Assembly: GCA_947568835.1 (NCBI GenBank)
Contig: OX387612.1
Location: forward strand, 6,572,001 to 6,636,000
Source of the DNA: Protonemura montana
Taxonomy: Eukaryota; Arthropoda; Insecta; Plecoptera; Nemouridae
DNA length: 64,000 bases
Direction of reading: 5' to 3'
Part shown: positions 11,205 through 21,718 of the stretch, piece after piece
Layout of the letters: every line of letters begins with the position of its first letter
Numbering within the stretch: the stretch's first letter is position 1
Program-made: the position numbers and the translations under genes
The notes under the pieces: generated by a model
Databases searched by the model: none
Seen by the model: only the letters and a program-made list of their open reading frames with translations
Told to the model about the DNA's origin: nothing

Positions 11205-11400
11205 TCCAATATGAAAATACAGATATGTTTGGCTGTGACCATGGAGATGAGTCATCAACTGGAAGTAATCTTTTTAACTGGACATTGATTTACGCTGCAA
11301 AAATTTGTTACCGAACCGGGATACGAACCCGGGACCTCCGTATGAGCATTTTGGGCTTTGCAGGCTGCGAAAAGGTTATTCTCGCAGAGGCAAAAAGTCA
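11205..11400 (-). mobile_element. tRNA-derived SINE
   Basis: On the minus strand a tRNA-like 3' half with a strong B box (GGTCCCGGGTTCGTATCCCG) is followed by a body whose tail (ATGGTCACAGCCAAACATAT and a TTTTCATATTGGA-like end) is echoed near 22.62-22.74 and 41.94-42.04 kb. The A-box half is degraded. Confidence 0.6.
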
Positions 11401-11784
11401 AGGTGACTCGTGAATGGATGAGTGCTCTGCATTTCAATGATGTTGAGTGTCATGTCGTTTCTTGGGCCTGGTATTAAAATGTTTTTAACTCTGAGTTAAG
11501 CTTCTAATTTACAGAAACAGCTGAATTTCAATGTATGTGATTGATTTTTGCCATGGCAATTAATTTATCTCTCACTTTATCTAGGAGTTAAGAAAATTGT
11601 AATACCAAATCTGTAGTAAGTATATTCGCAGATAAACTTTTTCACAGTTGATTCTGAATATTGTTGCTTAAGATTTCAAATAAATTGTTCAGAATTAACG
11701 ACCTAGGTGGGCTATCCACATTAGATATGAAAATATCACTTGTCTGTCAAAACAAAACAGCAAATTGAAAAACATACTCGCATT

Positions 11785-11945
11785 ATGGTTTTTAGACTCA
11801 TGTCTATGTACCTTTAAAGCGCTAGTTTTGACAAAAATGATTTGAACTGGGTTTTGAATGCTAAGTGAAGAACAACTTAATTTCCCAACGTTTTGTAACT
11901 TGTATTAGTTACTTTTTTAAGGGTTAAAGCAGTTCTTTACAACCC
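11785..11945 (+). mobile_element. dispersed repeat R2 copy at the 3' end of the CAP gene
   Basis: Begins with GGTTTTTAGACTCATGTCTA and continues through ACTGGGTTTTGAATGCTAAG to a TTAGTTACTTTTTTAAGGGT block. It abuts the poly(A) signal of the CAP gene and may have set the present 3' end of that transcript unit. Confidence 0.6.
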
Positions 11946-11948
11946 GCA

Positions 11949-11954
11949 TTTATT
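11949..11954 (-). terminator. poly(A) signal of the CAP gene
   Basis: AATAAA on the minus strand, about 36 nt past the TAG stop codon. It is the first such hexamer after the stop and a reasonable cleavage signal. Confidence 0.6.
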
Positions 11955-11989
11955 TTAAATCACCAAAATCAACAAATATCACATTAACA

Positions 11990-14900
11990 CTAAACTTTGA
12001 CAGGCAAAGTCTTTCGTTTTGAGCAAAGTCCCTCATAAGTGGCATCTCTTTTGTATCCAGGGGCACACTGAGTCGCCGCTTCTCCAATAATGTACACCTT
12101 CTGTCCCTCAACGTTTCCTGCTGGGCCGTAGTTGCAGACATAGCCGTCGTAGATCCAGTAGTCGCTCGGGGTCACTTTGTAGTAGATGTGGCCACAGCCG
12201 ATAGTCTCGACTTCTGCCCAGGCTAGTTGGGTGTAGGAAGGTTGGTAGAACGTACGCCTAAGAAGCAGTTTTCAAGGTTACAGTTGGGTTCGAGGTGAGT
12301 CCAAAGTTAGATAAATTTTTGAAGAGGTTCATCAGGTTCATTTTAACAGACAGGCCAACCATGAGGTTCATTTTAAATTGTTCCAATATAATAACAAAAA
12401 AATAACAATTTCCATGTTTTGGTTTCTAGGTTCAGAGTTAAAAATAGAGGGCGCTAACATGAAATAATGTTAAACTATCGTAGATAGAAAAATGGAGGAT
12501 GCTACTAGGTGGAGTCACTGTCGTTTCGAGTGATAAAAAATGTAATTCCGTTATTACTCGCAGATTACTCGCATTTAAGACTGGTTTACGTTAATTATTA
12601 TTAGTCAATAGTTTATTAATGTTATCCTCAACGATTGATTTAAATGTATTTGTATTTTGAGTTATAATTATTTAAATTTAAAAGATTTTGTTTTTAAACG
12701 GCCGCAAGCGCCATCTGGTGACGGCTAGCCGAAACAAAGTATTCCCGCCTGGTTTAAATTAGCAGGACGTTCAACGCTAGCGCTCATACTCAAGACTTTT
12801 CAATTTTCAATTTCATTTCAAATTTAGAGTGGTTTTCAGTCTTAGTAAAGTCTAGTTATTCCCTAAAAGGTTATTCTCACAAACTCCCTGGATTACTCAC
12901 GTGTAATCGTTGGCGACCATAGAACTGTTGAATTTCTCCACCAGTTCCAACCATCCTCCACGAACCGCCCATTCCCAGTCACTCGTCGTGTTCCTCACTT
13001 CCTCCTGCCAGAAATTGGTGTAGATGTTTTGTCCAACCGCCATTTTCTTTGTGTCTCGGCAGGTGTCAGTGTTGTAGGGGGCACATTGGTCAGACCAGCG
13101 CTGGGCCAGGGTTGCCAACTCTTCATTCCAAACCTGGGGAAAAATATCATATTTGATTTTATGTAGCATAAAAATCTGTTTGGATGCTTTTAAGAGGGGA
13201 AAGTGGAGGTGTGAGACAATGAGGTTTAGGGGTCTTCATTTCTTCATTTTTTGAAAGAAATATTTTTAGTTTTCTTCAAATTTGATTAAGAAATAAATTA
13301 AATTTTCCAATAAAATGTTGCACTAACTTAAAAACAGTGACTTCGTAATGATCTATTTACAAAAATAAAGAGAAAAAAAAGAACACATACACACACACAC
13401 TTGCACATTTGGCGTCAGATGTGGGATTAGTCTAACCTGAACAGTTGGTGGCAGAAAACAGATTTTAAACGCTGTTTGTAAACTGAAACGTGCATGAGTA
13501 TAAATTTCAATCTTCAACTGTCACTAACTTTAAGAATGGAATATATTTTCATCCTTAAAAAAAATCCGTTGTGAAAAAATGATGATGTCAGGACACCTAT
13601 TTTTCTCTTTTCTTGACTAGCATTTCAATGGTATTACTTTTTAAATACGTATTTAAAAGTAAAAAAGCATCTTTATCTATGACAATCAACTCGACGAATA
13701 TTATTTAAACATGTTTTGAAAAAGTTACAAAACCGACATCTAAATCTTGACAAAAACTCTTTGAACTGGGGTTTTAACTTTGTTCTTTTTAACAAACCTT
13801 TACAAATAAATGACTTCATTTCAAAACATAGATAAATTTACATCAATCGTTAATAAACTATAAACTATTAGCGTAAACCAGTCTTGTTTGATGGCAGTTT
13901 TGTTAGCATTTTAATTATTTGAGTCACTGATTTAATTTTGCTGCCTTTCTAAAACCAGCATCTTTAAAACCCAGTCTTTAAAATGATCTTACCAGTTTCT
14001 TCATGTTAGCTGCTGGAGGCTGGGGTCCACTGATGCCTCTTCGCTCCAAGCCAAGGGCAATTGTGTTCCTGGCGATATTGTGGCTGAGCAGAATCTGTTC
14101 TTTGTCTTGATCACTCACTCCACGTACTCTCATGTACCGGCACCTGAACTCATTGAGACCCTGAAAACAGAAATTAAATAAAGTCATTTTCACTGTTTTC
14201 CAATGTTAACCTAAATAAATCAATTTAGGAAAAATTTTAAAATAAGCAAAAAAAATCGGAAAATCATAAAAAAAATGCGATGCAGTCTTAAAAAAGTAGA
14301 ATGCATTCTTTTAGGTTCACTATTAAAATGGATGGCTTTTTAAAGTTGCATACGAAAACAAACTAAGAACCAAAAAATTGTGGTCAAATTGCGTTGTGAA
14401 ATAAATCACAAAAATCCAAACGCAATGGTGCTGCCCTCTGCAGGAGAAACTCGCAGCCCAATCACGCAATTCTGACAACTATAGCATTTCAGAGGTAAAT
14501 AGTGTCTTCTAAAAATGCTTGAACAAAGACCCGTTGTCTAACGCGAAGCACCCGAGTTTCTGGGAGACGCCAAAAAGTAACACTTTTGGCAAAAATTGGG
14601 GTAAAAAATAGCTGCACTTCTACGATTTGCAAAAAATTCGTCTATATATCATGTTATATATTATTATTTGTTTATTGCCAAAAAATGAATAAGCACAGTA
14701 TCAAATTACACCATATAAGTACCATATAAATATATATATATATGTATTTATATATATTTATACCTTTACATTTCTCTAATTTACACCAAAATGTGATCAA
14801 GTATTAATTTTTAATGATATATTTTTAAAATGATTCCATGTTTAAAATTGATTTGACATTTTTGTAATTAATTACACTTCTTACCGGAAATTTGCACATG

Positions 14901-15007
14901 GTGTGATCTTCACAAATGCCACAGTAATCATTGCTAGGCTTGGAACTAGCAAGTACTGCCAGCATCAAGCAAGCTAACGCCAGAACAGCTGTTCTCAACA
15001 AAGTCAT
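11990..15007 (-). CDS. secreted CAP-domain protein (antigen 5 / venom-allergen-like), 4 exons
   Basis: Exons in order are 15007-14885, 14160-13993, 13133-12901 and 12257-11990. All junctions are GT-AG and the frame holds, giving 263 residues. Residues 1-22 form a signal peptide with a hydrophobic [18 protein letters not shown] core. A Cys-rich [13 protein letters not shown] segment follows, as in arthropod antigen-5 proteins, and then the CAP domain. The domain shows [12 protein letters not shown] near residue 67, [14 protein letters not shown] near 87, AQRWSDQC near 107 and GQNIYTNFW near 130. CRISP signature 1 appears as [16 protein letters not shown] and signature 2 as [13 protein letters not shown]. 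The position that is usually His before YTQ is Ser (PSYTQ), so part of the conserved CAP cavity is altered. Family members are extracellular and have varied or unknown functions. Venom use cannot be inferred from sequence. The ATG was chosen because it starts the signal peptide. The introns hold R1 and R2 fragments. Confidence 0.93.
12480..12740 (+). mobile_element. dispersed repeat R1 in CAP gene intron 3
   Basis: Complete-looking copy from AAAAATGGAGGATGCTACTA to GCGCCATCTGGTGACGGC. It lies antisense to the gene, between exons 3 and 4. Confidence 0.65.
13745..13900. mobile_element. R2 and R1 fragments in CAP gene intron 2
   Basis: A short R2 piece (TTTGAACTGGGGTTTTAACT) is followed by an inverted R1 piece (ATCAATCGTTAATAAACTAT ... 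GTAAACCAGTCTTG). Confidence 0.45.
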
Positions 15008-15032
15008 TCTACGTAGAAACCTCACTGAACTG

Positions 15033-15066
15033 TGATAGAATTTCTTGGTTCTCCAGACACTTATAA
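15033..15066 (-). promoter_or_regulatory. core promoter of the CAP gene
   Basis: On the minus strand, TATTTATAAG (TATAA at 15065-15061) lies 32 nt upstream of a TATCACAGTT initiator-like site with its A at 15033. The ATG follows 26 nt later, which would give a very short 5' UTR. A second initiator match (TTCAGT) lies about 7 nt further on. Spacing agrees with TATA-to-start distances in animals. Confidence 0.5.
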
Positions 15067-15189
15067 ATACACAGCCTTTGTTTTCAACAATCTCACTTGA
15101 GCGTCTTATCAGAGTTGACTAATACATAATCGGCCGGAATTTTTGGCAATCATGGCGATGATGAAGCAGATAGATTGATAATTATTGTG

Positions 15190-15321
15190 TTTAACGACGC
15201 ACTTTTTTGACAACGGGTCATGTGGCACTGGTCTAATGGCGTCGGTTAATGAGTAGATGATGATGAGATTTATGATGAACCTTACCTAGGATAGCAGAGT
15301 GGAGAGGAAACCCGGTGCCGG
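15190..15321 (-). mobile_element. 5S-derived SINE, copy B, 3' part (split)
   Basis: Minus-strand reading runs CCGGCACCGGGTTTCC, then a CATCATCATC tract, CTACTCATTAACCGACG, CCAGTGCCACATG and GTGCGTCGTTAAAC. This is the normal 3' tail of the family (compare 30.48-30.64 kb). Its 5' part lies 3.8 kb away at 19112-19375, on the far side of an inserted transposon. Confidence 0.85.
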
Positions 15322-15499
15322 TGTAACAGAATATTCGTACTGCCATAATATTATTACCCCCAGTAATCTCAGTTCATAATATGATTACTGGCCAGTAAAC
15401 AAGAATTGTAATGAGATTACTGGCTGAGAAAACCTAGCGTTTGAGAACATATTATTTGTACTGTACCAGTAAAACAAAAACAGTGAAATAATATTACTC

Positions 15500-17540
15500 C
15501 CAAAACAAAAGCATCACCTGCAGGGTACAGGGTGTCTTAAAGCAAATGCAGGGGAGTAATCTGATAATAGCCTGAAGGTATAATGCTATTACTCCCCAAC
15601 ATAATGAAATGTGAACTTACCTGTGCATTTTGATGCAATCGAACTAGATGCACTACAGGGTGTGTACAAAACAATGCAGGGGAGTAATCTGATAATAGCC
15701 TGAAGGTATAATGCTATTACTCCCCAACATTATGAAATGTGAATTAACCTGTGCATTTTGATGCAATCGAACTAGATGCACTACAGGGTGTGTACAAAAC
15801 AATGCAGGGGAGTAATCTGATAATAGCCTGAAGGTATAATGCTATTACTCCCCAACATAATGAAATGTGAACTTACCTGTGCATTTTGATGCAATCGAAC
15901 TAGATGCACTACAGGGTGTGTACAAATCAATGCAGGGGAGTAATCTGATAATAGCCTGAAGGTATAATGCTATTACTCCCCAACATTATGAAATGTGAAC
16001 TTACCTGTGCATTTTGATGCAATCGAACTAGATGCACTACAGGGTGTGTACAAAACAATGCAGGGGAGTAATCTGATAATAGCCTGAAGGTATAATGCTA
16101 TTACTCCCCAACATTATGAAATGTGAACTTACCTGTGCATTTTGATGCAATCGAACTAGATGCACAACAGGGTGTGTACAAAACAATGCAGGGGAGTAAT
16201 CTGATAATAGCCTGAAGGTATAATGCTATTACTCCCCAACATTATGAAATGTGAACTTACCTGTGCATTTTGATGCAATCGAACTAGATGCACTACAGGG
16301 TGTGTACAAATCAAATGCAGGGGAGTAATCTGATAATAGCCTGAAGGTATAATGCTATTACTCCCCAACATTATGAAATGTGAACTTACCTGTGCATTTT
16401 GATGCAATCGAACTAGATGCACAACAGGGTGTGTACAAAACAATGCAGGGGAGTAATCTGATAATAGCCTGAAGGTATAATGCTATTACTCCCCAACATT
16501 ATGAAATGTGAACTTACCTGTGCATTTTGATGCAATCGAACTAGATGCACTACAGGGTGTGTACAAATCAAATGCAGGGGAGTAATCTGATAATAGCCTG
16601 AAGGTATAATGCTATTACTCCCCAACATTATGAAATGTGAATTAACCTGTGCATTTTGATGCAATCGAACTAGATGCACTACAGGGTGTGTACAAAACAA
16701 TGCAGGGGAGTAATCTGATAATAGCCTGAAGGTATAATGCTATTACTCCCCAACATTATGAAATTTGAACTTACCTGTGCATTTTGATGCAATCGAACTA
16801 GATGCACTACAGGGTGTGTACAAAGCAAATGCAGGGGAGTTATCTGATAATAGCCTGAAGGTATAATGCTATTACTCCCCAACATTATGAAATGTGAATT
16901 AACCTGTGCATTTTGATGCAATCGAACTAAATGCACTACAGGGTGTGTACAAAACAATGCAGGGGAGTAATCTGATAATAGCCTGAAGGTATAATGCTAT
17001 TACTCCCCAACATAATGAAATGTGAACTTACCTGTGCATTTTGATGCAATCGAACTAGATGCACTACAGGGTGTGTACAAAACAATGCAGGGGAGTAATC
17101 TGATAATAGCCTGAAGGTATAATGCTATTACTCCCCAACATTATGAAATGTGAACTTACCTGTGCATTTTGATGCAATCGAACTAGATGCACTACAGGGT
17201 GTGTACAAAACAATGCAGGGGAGTAATCTGATAATAGCCTGAAGGTATAATGCTATTACTCCCCAACATTATGAAATGTGAACTTACCTGTGCATTTTGA
17301 TGCAATCGAACTAGATGCACTACAGGGTGTGTACAAAACAATGCAGGGGAGTAATCTGATAATAGCCTGAAGGTATAATGCTATTACTCCCCAACATTAT
17401 GAAATGTGAACTTACCTGTGCATTTTGATGCAATCGAACTAGATGCACTACAGGGTGTGTACAAAGCAAATGCAGGGGAGTAATCTGATAATAGCCTGAA
17501 GGTATAATGCTATTACTCCCCAACATTATGAAATGTGAAC
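15500..17540 (+). repeat. 128-bp tandem array, left arm (16 copies)
   Basis: Sixteen near-identical 128-131-bp units. Each holds its own hairpin (GGGGAGTAAT pairing with ATTACTCCCC across about 28 nt), a GAA(C/T)TTACCTGTGCATTTTG segment and ACTACAGGGTGTGTACAAA. Small indels (AAACAATG versus AAATCAAATG or AAAGCAAATG) mark subsets of units. The minus-strand frames here are periodic artefacts of the repeat. Confidence 0.95.
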
Positions 17541-17632
17541 TGCAGGATGAGCGAGTTTCAAAAACATTGCTGGTATCCATAATGAAGCCAACCAAGGTCT
17601 CGATACTGATATTAACAAGGTCTTGATATTGA
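17541..17632. other. spacer between the inverted arrays
   Basis: About 92 bp of unique sequence separating the two oppositely oriented arrays. It is the loop of the large palindrome. Confidence 0.8.
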
Positions 17633-18706
17633 GTTCGATTGCATCAAAATGCACAGGTAAGTTCACATTTCATTATGTTGGGGAGTAATAGCATTATACC
17701 TTCAGGCTATTATCAGATTACTCCCCTGCATTGTTTTGTACACACCCTGTAGTGCATCTAGTTCGATTGCATCAAAATGCACAGGTTAATTCACATTTCA
17801 TAATGTTGGGGAGTAATAGCATTATACCTTCAGGCTATTATCAGATTACTCCCCTGCATTTGATTTGTACACACCCTGTAGTGCATCTAGTTCGATTGCA
17901 TCAAAATGCACAGGTAAGTTCACATTTCATAATGTTGGGGAGTAATAGCATTATACCTTCAGGCTATTATCAGATTACTCCCCTGCATTGTTTTGTACAC
18001 ACCCTGTAGTGCATCTAGTTCGATTGCATCAAAATGCACAGGTAAGTTCACATTTCATAATGTTGGGGAGTAATAGCATTATACCTTCAGGCTATTATCA
18101 GATTACTCCCCTGCATTGTTTTGTACACACCCTGTAGTGCATCTAGTTCGATTGCATCAAAATGCACAGGTTAATTCACATTTCATAATGTTGGGGAGTA
18201 ATAGCATTATACCTTCAGGCTATTATCAGATTACTCCCCTGCATTGTTTTGTACACACCCTGTAGTGCATCTAGTTCGATTGCATCAAAATGCACAGGTA
18301 AGTTCACATTTCATAATGTTGGGGAGTAATAGCATTATACCTTCAGGCTATTATCAGATTACTCCCCTGCATTGTTTTGTACACACCCTGTAGTGCATCT
18401 AGTTCGATTGCATCAAAATGCACAGGTTAATTCACATTTCATAATGTTGGGGAGTAATAGCATTATACCTTCAGGCTATTATCAGATTACTCCCCTGCAT
18501 TGTTTTGTACACACCCTGTAGTGCATCTAGTTCGATTGCATCAAAATGCACAGGTAAGTTCACATTTCATTATGTTGGGGAGTAATAGCATCATACCTTC
18601 AGGCTATTATCAGATTACTCCCCTGCATTGTTTTGTACACACCCTGTAGTGCATCTAGTTCGATTGCATCAAAATGCACAGGTAAGTTCACATTTCATTA
18701 TGTTGG
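17633..18706 (-). repeat. 128-bp tandem array, right arm (8 inverted copies)
   Basis: Eight copies of the same unit in reverse orientation. They show the same variant sites as the left arm (TTAATTCACATTT versus TAAGTTCACATTT), which indicates exchange between the arms. Confidence 0.95.
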
Positions 18707-19111
18707 CAAGGGGTGTTGTTGCATTTCTATCGAAAGGTATGGGGCGTATTCCATATGAAGTCCCCACAGCAAGTAGCCTGGCTAATTTTTAAGCTAAACA
18801 GTACGCTAATCCCTGCAATGTGTTTGGTCACCCTGTGATTTGATTGATGTGATTTATTTGTGCATAGTCAGTAATACTATTATAGTGATGTTTTGAAATT
18901 TTGTATTACTGTATATGTAATAATATGTATTATTTTTACTGGGCCAGTAATCTCAAATCGTCTTTAGTTTACTGGTACAGTAATCTCAAAACGTTTCTAG
19001 TTTACTGGTACAGTAATCGTAGATCATATTGAGTTTACTGGCCAGTAAAACTAGCATATGCTGTGTTTACTGGGGGGTAATGTTAGTGGACAGTATAAAT
19101 ATTATGCGACA

Positions 19112-19375
19112 CCGGCACGTAGCCTACTCCTGTCGAAGAGCACCAAGGGGACCACCGACTTAACGTCCCTTCCGAAGGACGGTACAAGTCGATCAACAGG
19201 GTTCCTCCACAAATCAAGAGTTTGATAAGCAAGGCGAATGAAGTTGACTTTCTTCCCTCAAAACTCTCCCGAACAGAACTGGTGATGGTTTCCCATTTAA
19301 TACCTAAATCAGCGCAGTGTTGCTTAACATTGGTGATTTCATGAGAACCGGTGCTTCTAACACGCCAACATATCT
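19112..19375 (-). mobile_element. 5S-derived SINE, copy B, 5' part (split)
   Basis: Minus-strand reading starts with GGTTCTCATGAAATCACCAA and AGCAACACTGCGCTGA. It continues through the family body and stops at CTACGTGCCGG, exactly where the transposon begins. Confidence 0.85.
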
Positions 19376-20200
19376 GTATAATGAAGCAGTTTTGAAGTTT
19401 TATTTCGGTATTTTGCAATAGGTACCACGAGATGAACACGGGTTTTAATTACATTTGGACAATTTTTAATTATACGTTACAAATAGGTAATTGAATTGTA
19501 CTTCCTAATCACTTTCTAGCAGCATTATTTCATTGATTGCGAATTCTTATCAATTATCTGTTCGGAGATATCAATGTCACTGACCATTAGCTATAATTAG
19601 CTAGTTTTATGCTAAGTCATAGCGGTGTTGCGTGAATTTACTGTACTTAAGTACAAACAATTATTACCCAATGAGTGCAGATAAAACCTATAAATAATTA
19701 TGTGTATTCTTAAATTTGTTAAAATTTTCAAAACATTAAATTTACCTTTTTAATTATGTTTCCCGATAATTCAGAAATATAGACGCTGCTTATAAAATCT
19801 CTATGCTAAAATCCCTAGAGCTTACATTCCTAGGCTATAAACTCAGAAAATAAAGCTCATAAGAATAATACATTGAGTAAAAGTCAAAACAATAAAGTTT
19901 TTAAGTAGCATTTATTAGGGGATTTATACGATTCATATTAATCTAGACAGCAATCAAAATTGTAACCCGTTACGACACGATCTTCTAAGTGGTGTTGCCA
20001 GCTCCCGTACCTACTCCCATCCCTTCTCATCAGGTAAATACTTCAGGATGGCTTCTACAAATTGGAGATCAGTAACTGTAAGATTGTGTAATAAATGTAA
20101 TAAGACTGTAATAAATGTGAAACGGAAAAAATAAAATTATTTTACAGTACTATCATATTACTTTGTTAAATTATTATCACAAAAAATGACTGCTAATTGA
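19376..20200. other. intergenic with one lone unit of the 23.5-kb repeat
   Basis: At about 19990-20045 an inverted stretch (GGTGTTGCCAGCTCCCGTAC ... CCCTTCTCATCAGG) matches one piece of the 119-bp unit that is tandem at 23.5 kb. The remainder is AT-rich with no gene seen. Confidence 0.5.
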
Positions 20201-20204
20201 CTAA

Positions 20205-20465
20205 TTTACCGACAAAAATGGAGGATGCTGCTAGATGGAGTCACTGTCGTTTCGAATGTAAATAAATTGCATTTTGATATTTTTCGCCAATTATTCGAAT
20301 TTGCGATTGGTTCACGCTTTAACTACCTTTGATAATGTTAATAAGCATCGATTAAACACATTAATACACGTATTGATATGAGTTGTAATTATTTAATTGT
20401 AGATATTTATTGAAAAGGGCGGCCGCAAGCGCCATCGGGTGGCACCTACCGTTACCACGAGTTGC
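20205..20465 (+). mobile_element. dispersed repeat R1
   Basis: Runs from CAAAAATGGAGGATGCTGCT to GCGCCATCGGGTGGCACC, the best-preserved end-to-end copy in the window. Confidence 0.65.
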
Positions 20466-21169
20466 CGGCTCGTTAGCTCAGCAGAAATTGAAAAATTAAC
20501 GCTGGCCATCTACACCTGTATAAAATTAATTATCGTACCTCTTATTGCTGGTAGAAAGTGACTGAAACTTCATAAAAAAAAAAAACATTTTCCAGTCGCT
20601 GTCATAAAATTCAAAGTATACAATTTGTATTTGTTCTGACAACACACAACAGAAACACTAATTAAAATAAAGTCTTAGTTAAGATTTAGAAATGATAAAA
20701 GAACACGAGATAACAACGCGTTATCTCGTTATAACCAGACAAATCTTACAATGCAACATGGAAGACCTGAAAGCAAACAAAAGGAAGATACGCGATAGAA
20801 ACCGATTTTAATAAGGTATATCTTTAAAGAGCCAAATCTACCCCCTAACAGTTAGTTCTCGTCGCAATCTCTTAATTACCTTGCCGAATCCACTGAGGGT
20901 AGGTAAGATAGTCACTTAGGTTATTGCGACTGGTTCCAACAAAAGTCCAGAGGGGGGGTTCGACTACGAACGTTTTCAAGCCTTTTCGGAGACAAAGGAT
21001 ATACCGCTCATTCAACAAGTTACGCAATGGTTGAACGGCCACCGCGCTCGGGTGGACAACGCAATAGCGCTGACGCTACCCCACCAAAGTACATTCTACT
21101 GAAGCTTGCAACTCTAAACAACTTTCGATTAATAGTTTAAAGCCATAGTTTTGACAGCGTCCAAAACAT
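20466..21169. other. intergenic, nothing recognised
   Basis: No gene or known RNA supported. Confidence 0.4.
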
Positions 21170-21350
21170 TAATGTAATTTTGTGACTACTCGATGGGGAT
21201 TTGTAGCTATCGTTTTTAAAATAAAACTCTTTATTTCAAAAATAATATCGATACATGCGCATAAATATCAAGGTAAGCATTAATACAGGTTAATTAAAGG
21301 CAAACCAGTCTCATATAAGAGATATCTGCGAGAAATGTCTGGACGATGAC
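21170..21350 (-). mobile_element. dispersed repeat R1, inverted partial copy
   Basis: Contains the reverse of the CATGTATCGATA and TCGCAGATATCTC blocks of R1. The 5' half is diverged. Confidence 0.45.
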
Positions 21351-21366
21351 GCTTTTTTGACTACGT

Positions 21367-21718
21367 TCATTGCAAGCGTTTGCAATTTAAATAAGATTTA
21401 AAATAAATAAAACGAATCCAACATCAAATTGGAGTTACTAGAGATTGAACGGTTTTGACGTGGTATAGCGTCACTAAAATCAGAGTGACTGTGAGTATTC
21501 ACAACCTCTTGGTTCTACTCCTTGGAGAACTGTCAATCTCATCAAATACACTAAACTCCTCTTTATAGTTATGTGTCCAAGTAGCTCAATGGGTTAGAGC
21601 AACACCCGCGATAGACGGAGTTCGGGAGTCCCCGTTTGGGCATCAATTTTTGTGAGGGAAGTTGTCCTTATAATAGAATTCCCCGCCCATTGCAAGCGTT
21701 TGCAATTTAAATAAGATT
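21367..21718 (+). mobile_element. tRNA-like repeat R3 between short direct repeats
   Basis: A 30-33-bp sequence containing CATTGCAAGCGTTTGCAATT and AAATAAGATTT occurs at both ends (21367-21404 and 21690-21718). Between them lie an AGAGTGACTGTGAGTATTCA block and a tRNA-like segment (AGTAGCTCAATGGGTTAGAG A-box region, then CCCGTTTGGGCATC). Copies or fragments occur at 31.92-32.10, 38.09-38.26, 38.80-38.97, 42.51-42.79 and 57.48-57.60 kb. It could be a tRNA-derived SINE or a small terminal-repeat element. Confidence 0.55.

Larger units (their letters stand above)
15322..19111. mobile_element. Ginger1-like non-autonomous DNA transposon
   Basis: The element begins TGTAACAGAATATT and ends with the complement of TGTCGCATAATATT. 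The imperfect terminal inverted repeat continues through TACTG and ACCCCC.AGTAA blocks for at least 50 bp. It is flanked on both sides by CCGG. The interrupted SINE supplies the empty site: intact copies read GTGCCGGCACCGGG, so CCGG was duplicated. TGT...ACA ends with a CCGG duplication are the published features of Ginger1 elements, whose transposase resembles Gypsy integrase. Subterminal regions carry several TTACTGG..CCAGTAA-type palindromes, including the perfect 14-mer TTACTGGCCAGTAA at both ends, which are candidate transposase sites. There is no transposase gene. The interior is tandem arrays in inverted orientation. Confidence 0.8.

Noticed and set aside
16156..18009. Repeated open frames around HPVVHLVRLHQNAQV on both strands
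   Set aside because: They are translations of the 128-bp tandem unit in the transposon interior and do not continue through the array.
21580..21655. Functional tRNA gene
   Set aside because: The A-box half is good but the B box is degenerate (CCCGTTTGGGCATC) and the acceptor ends do not pair.
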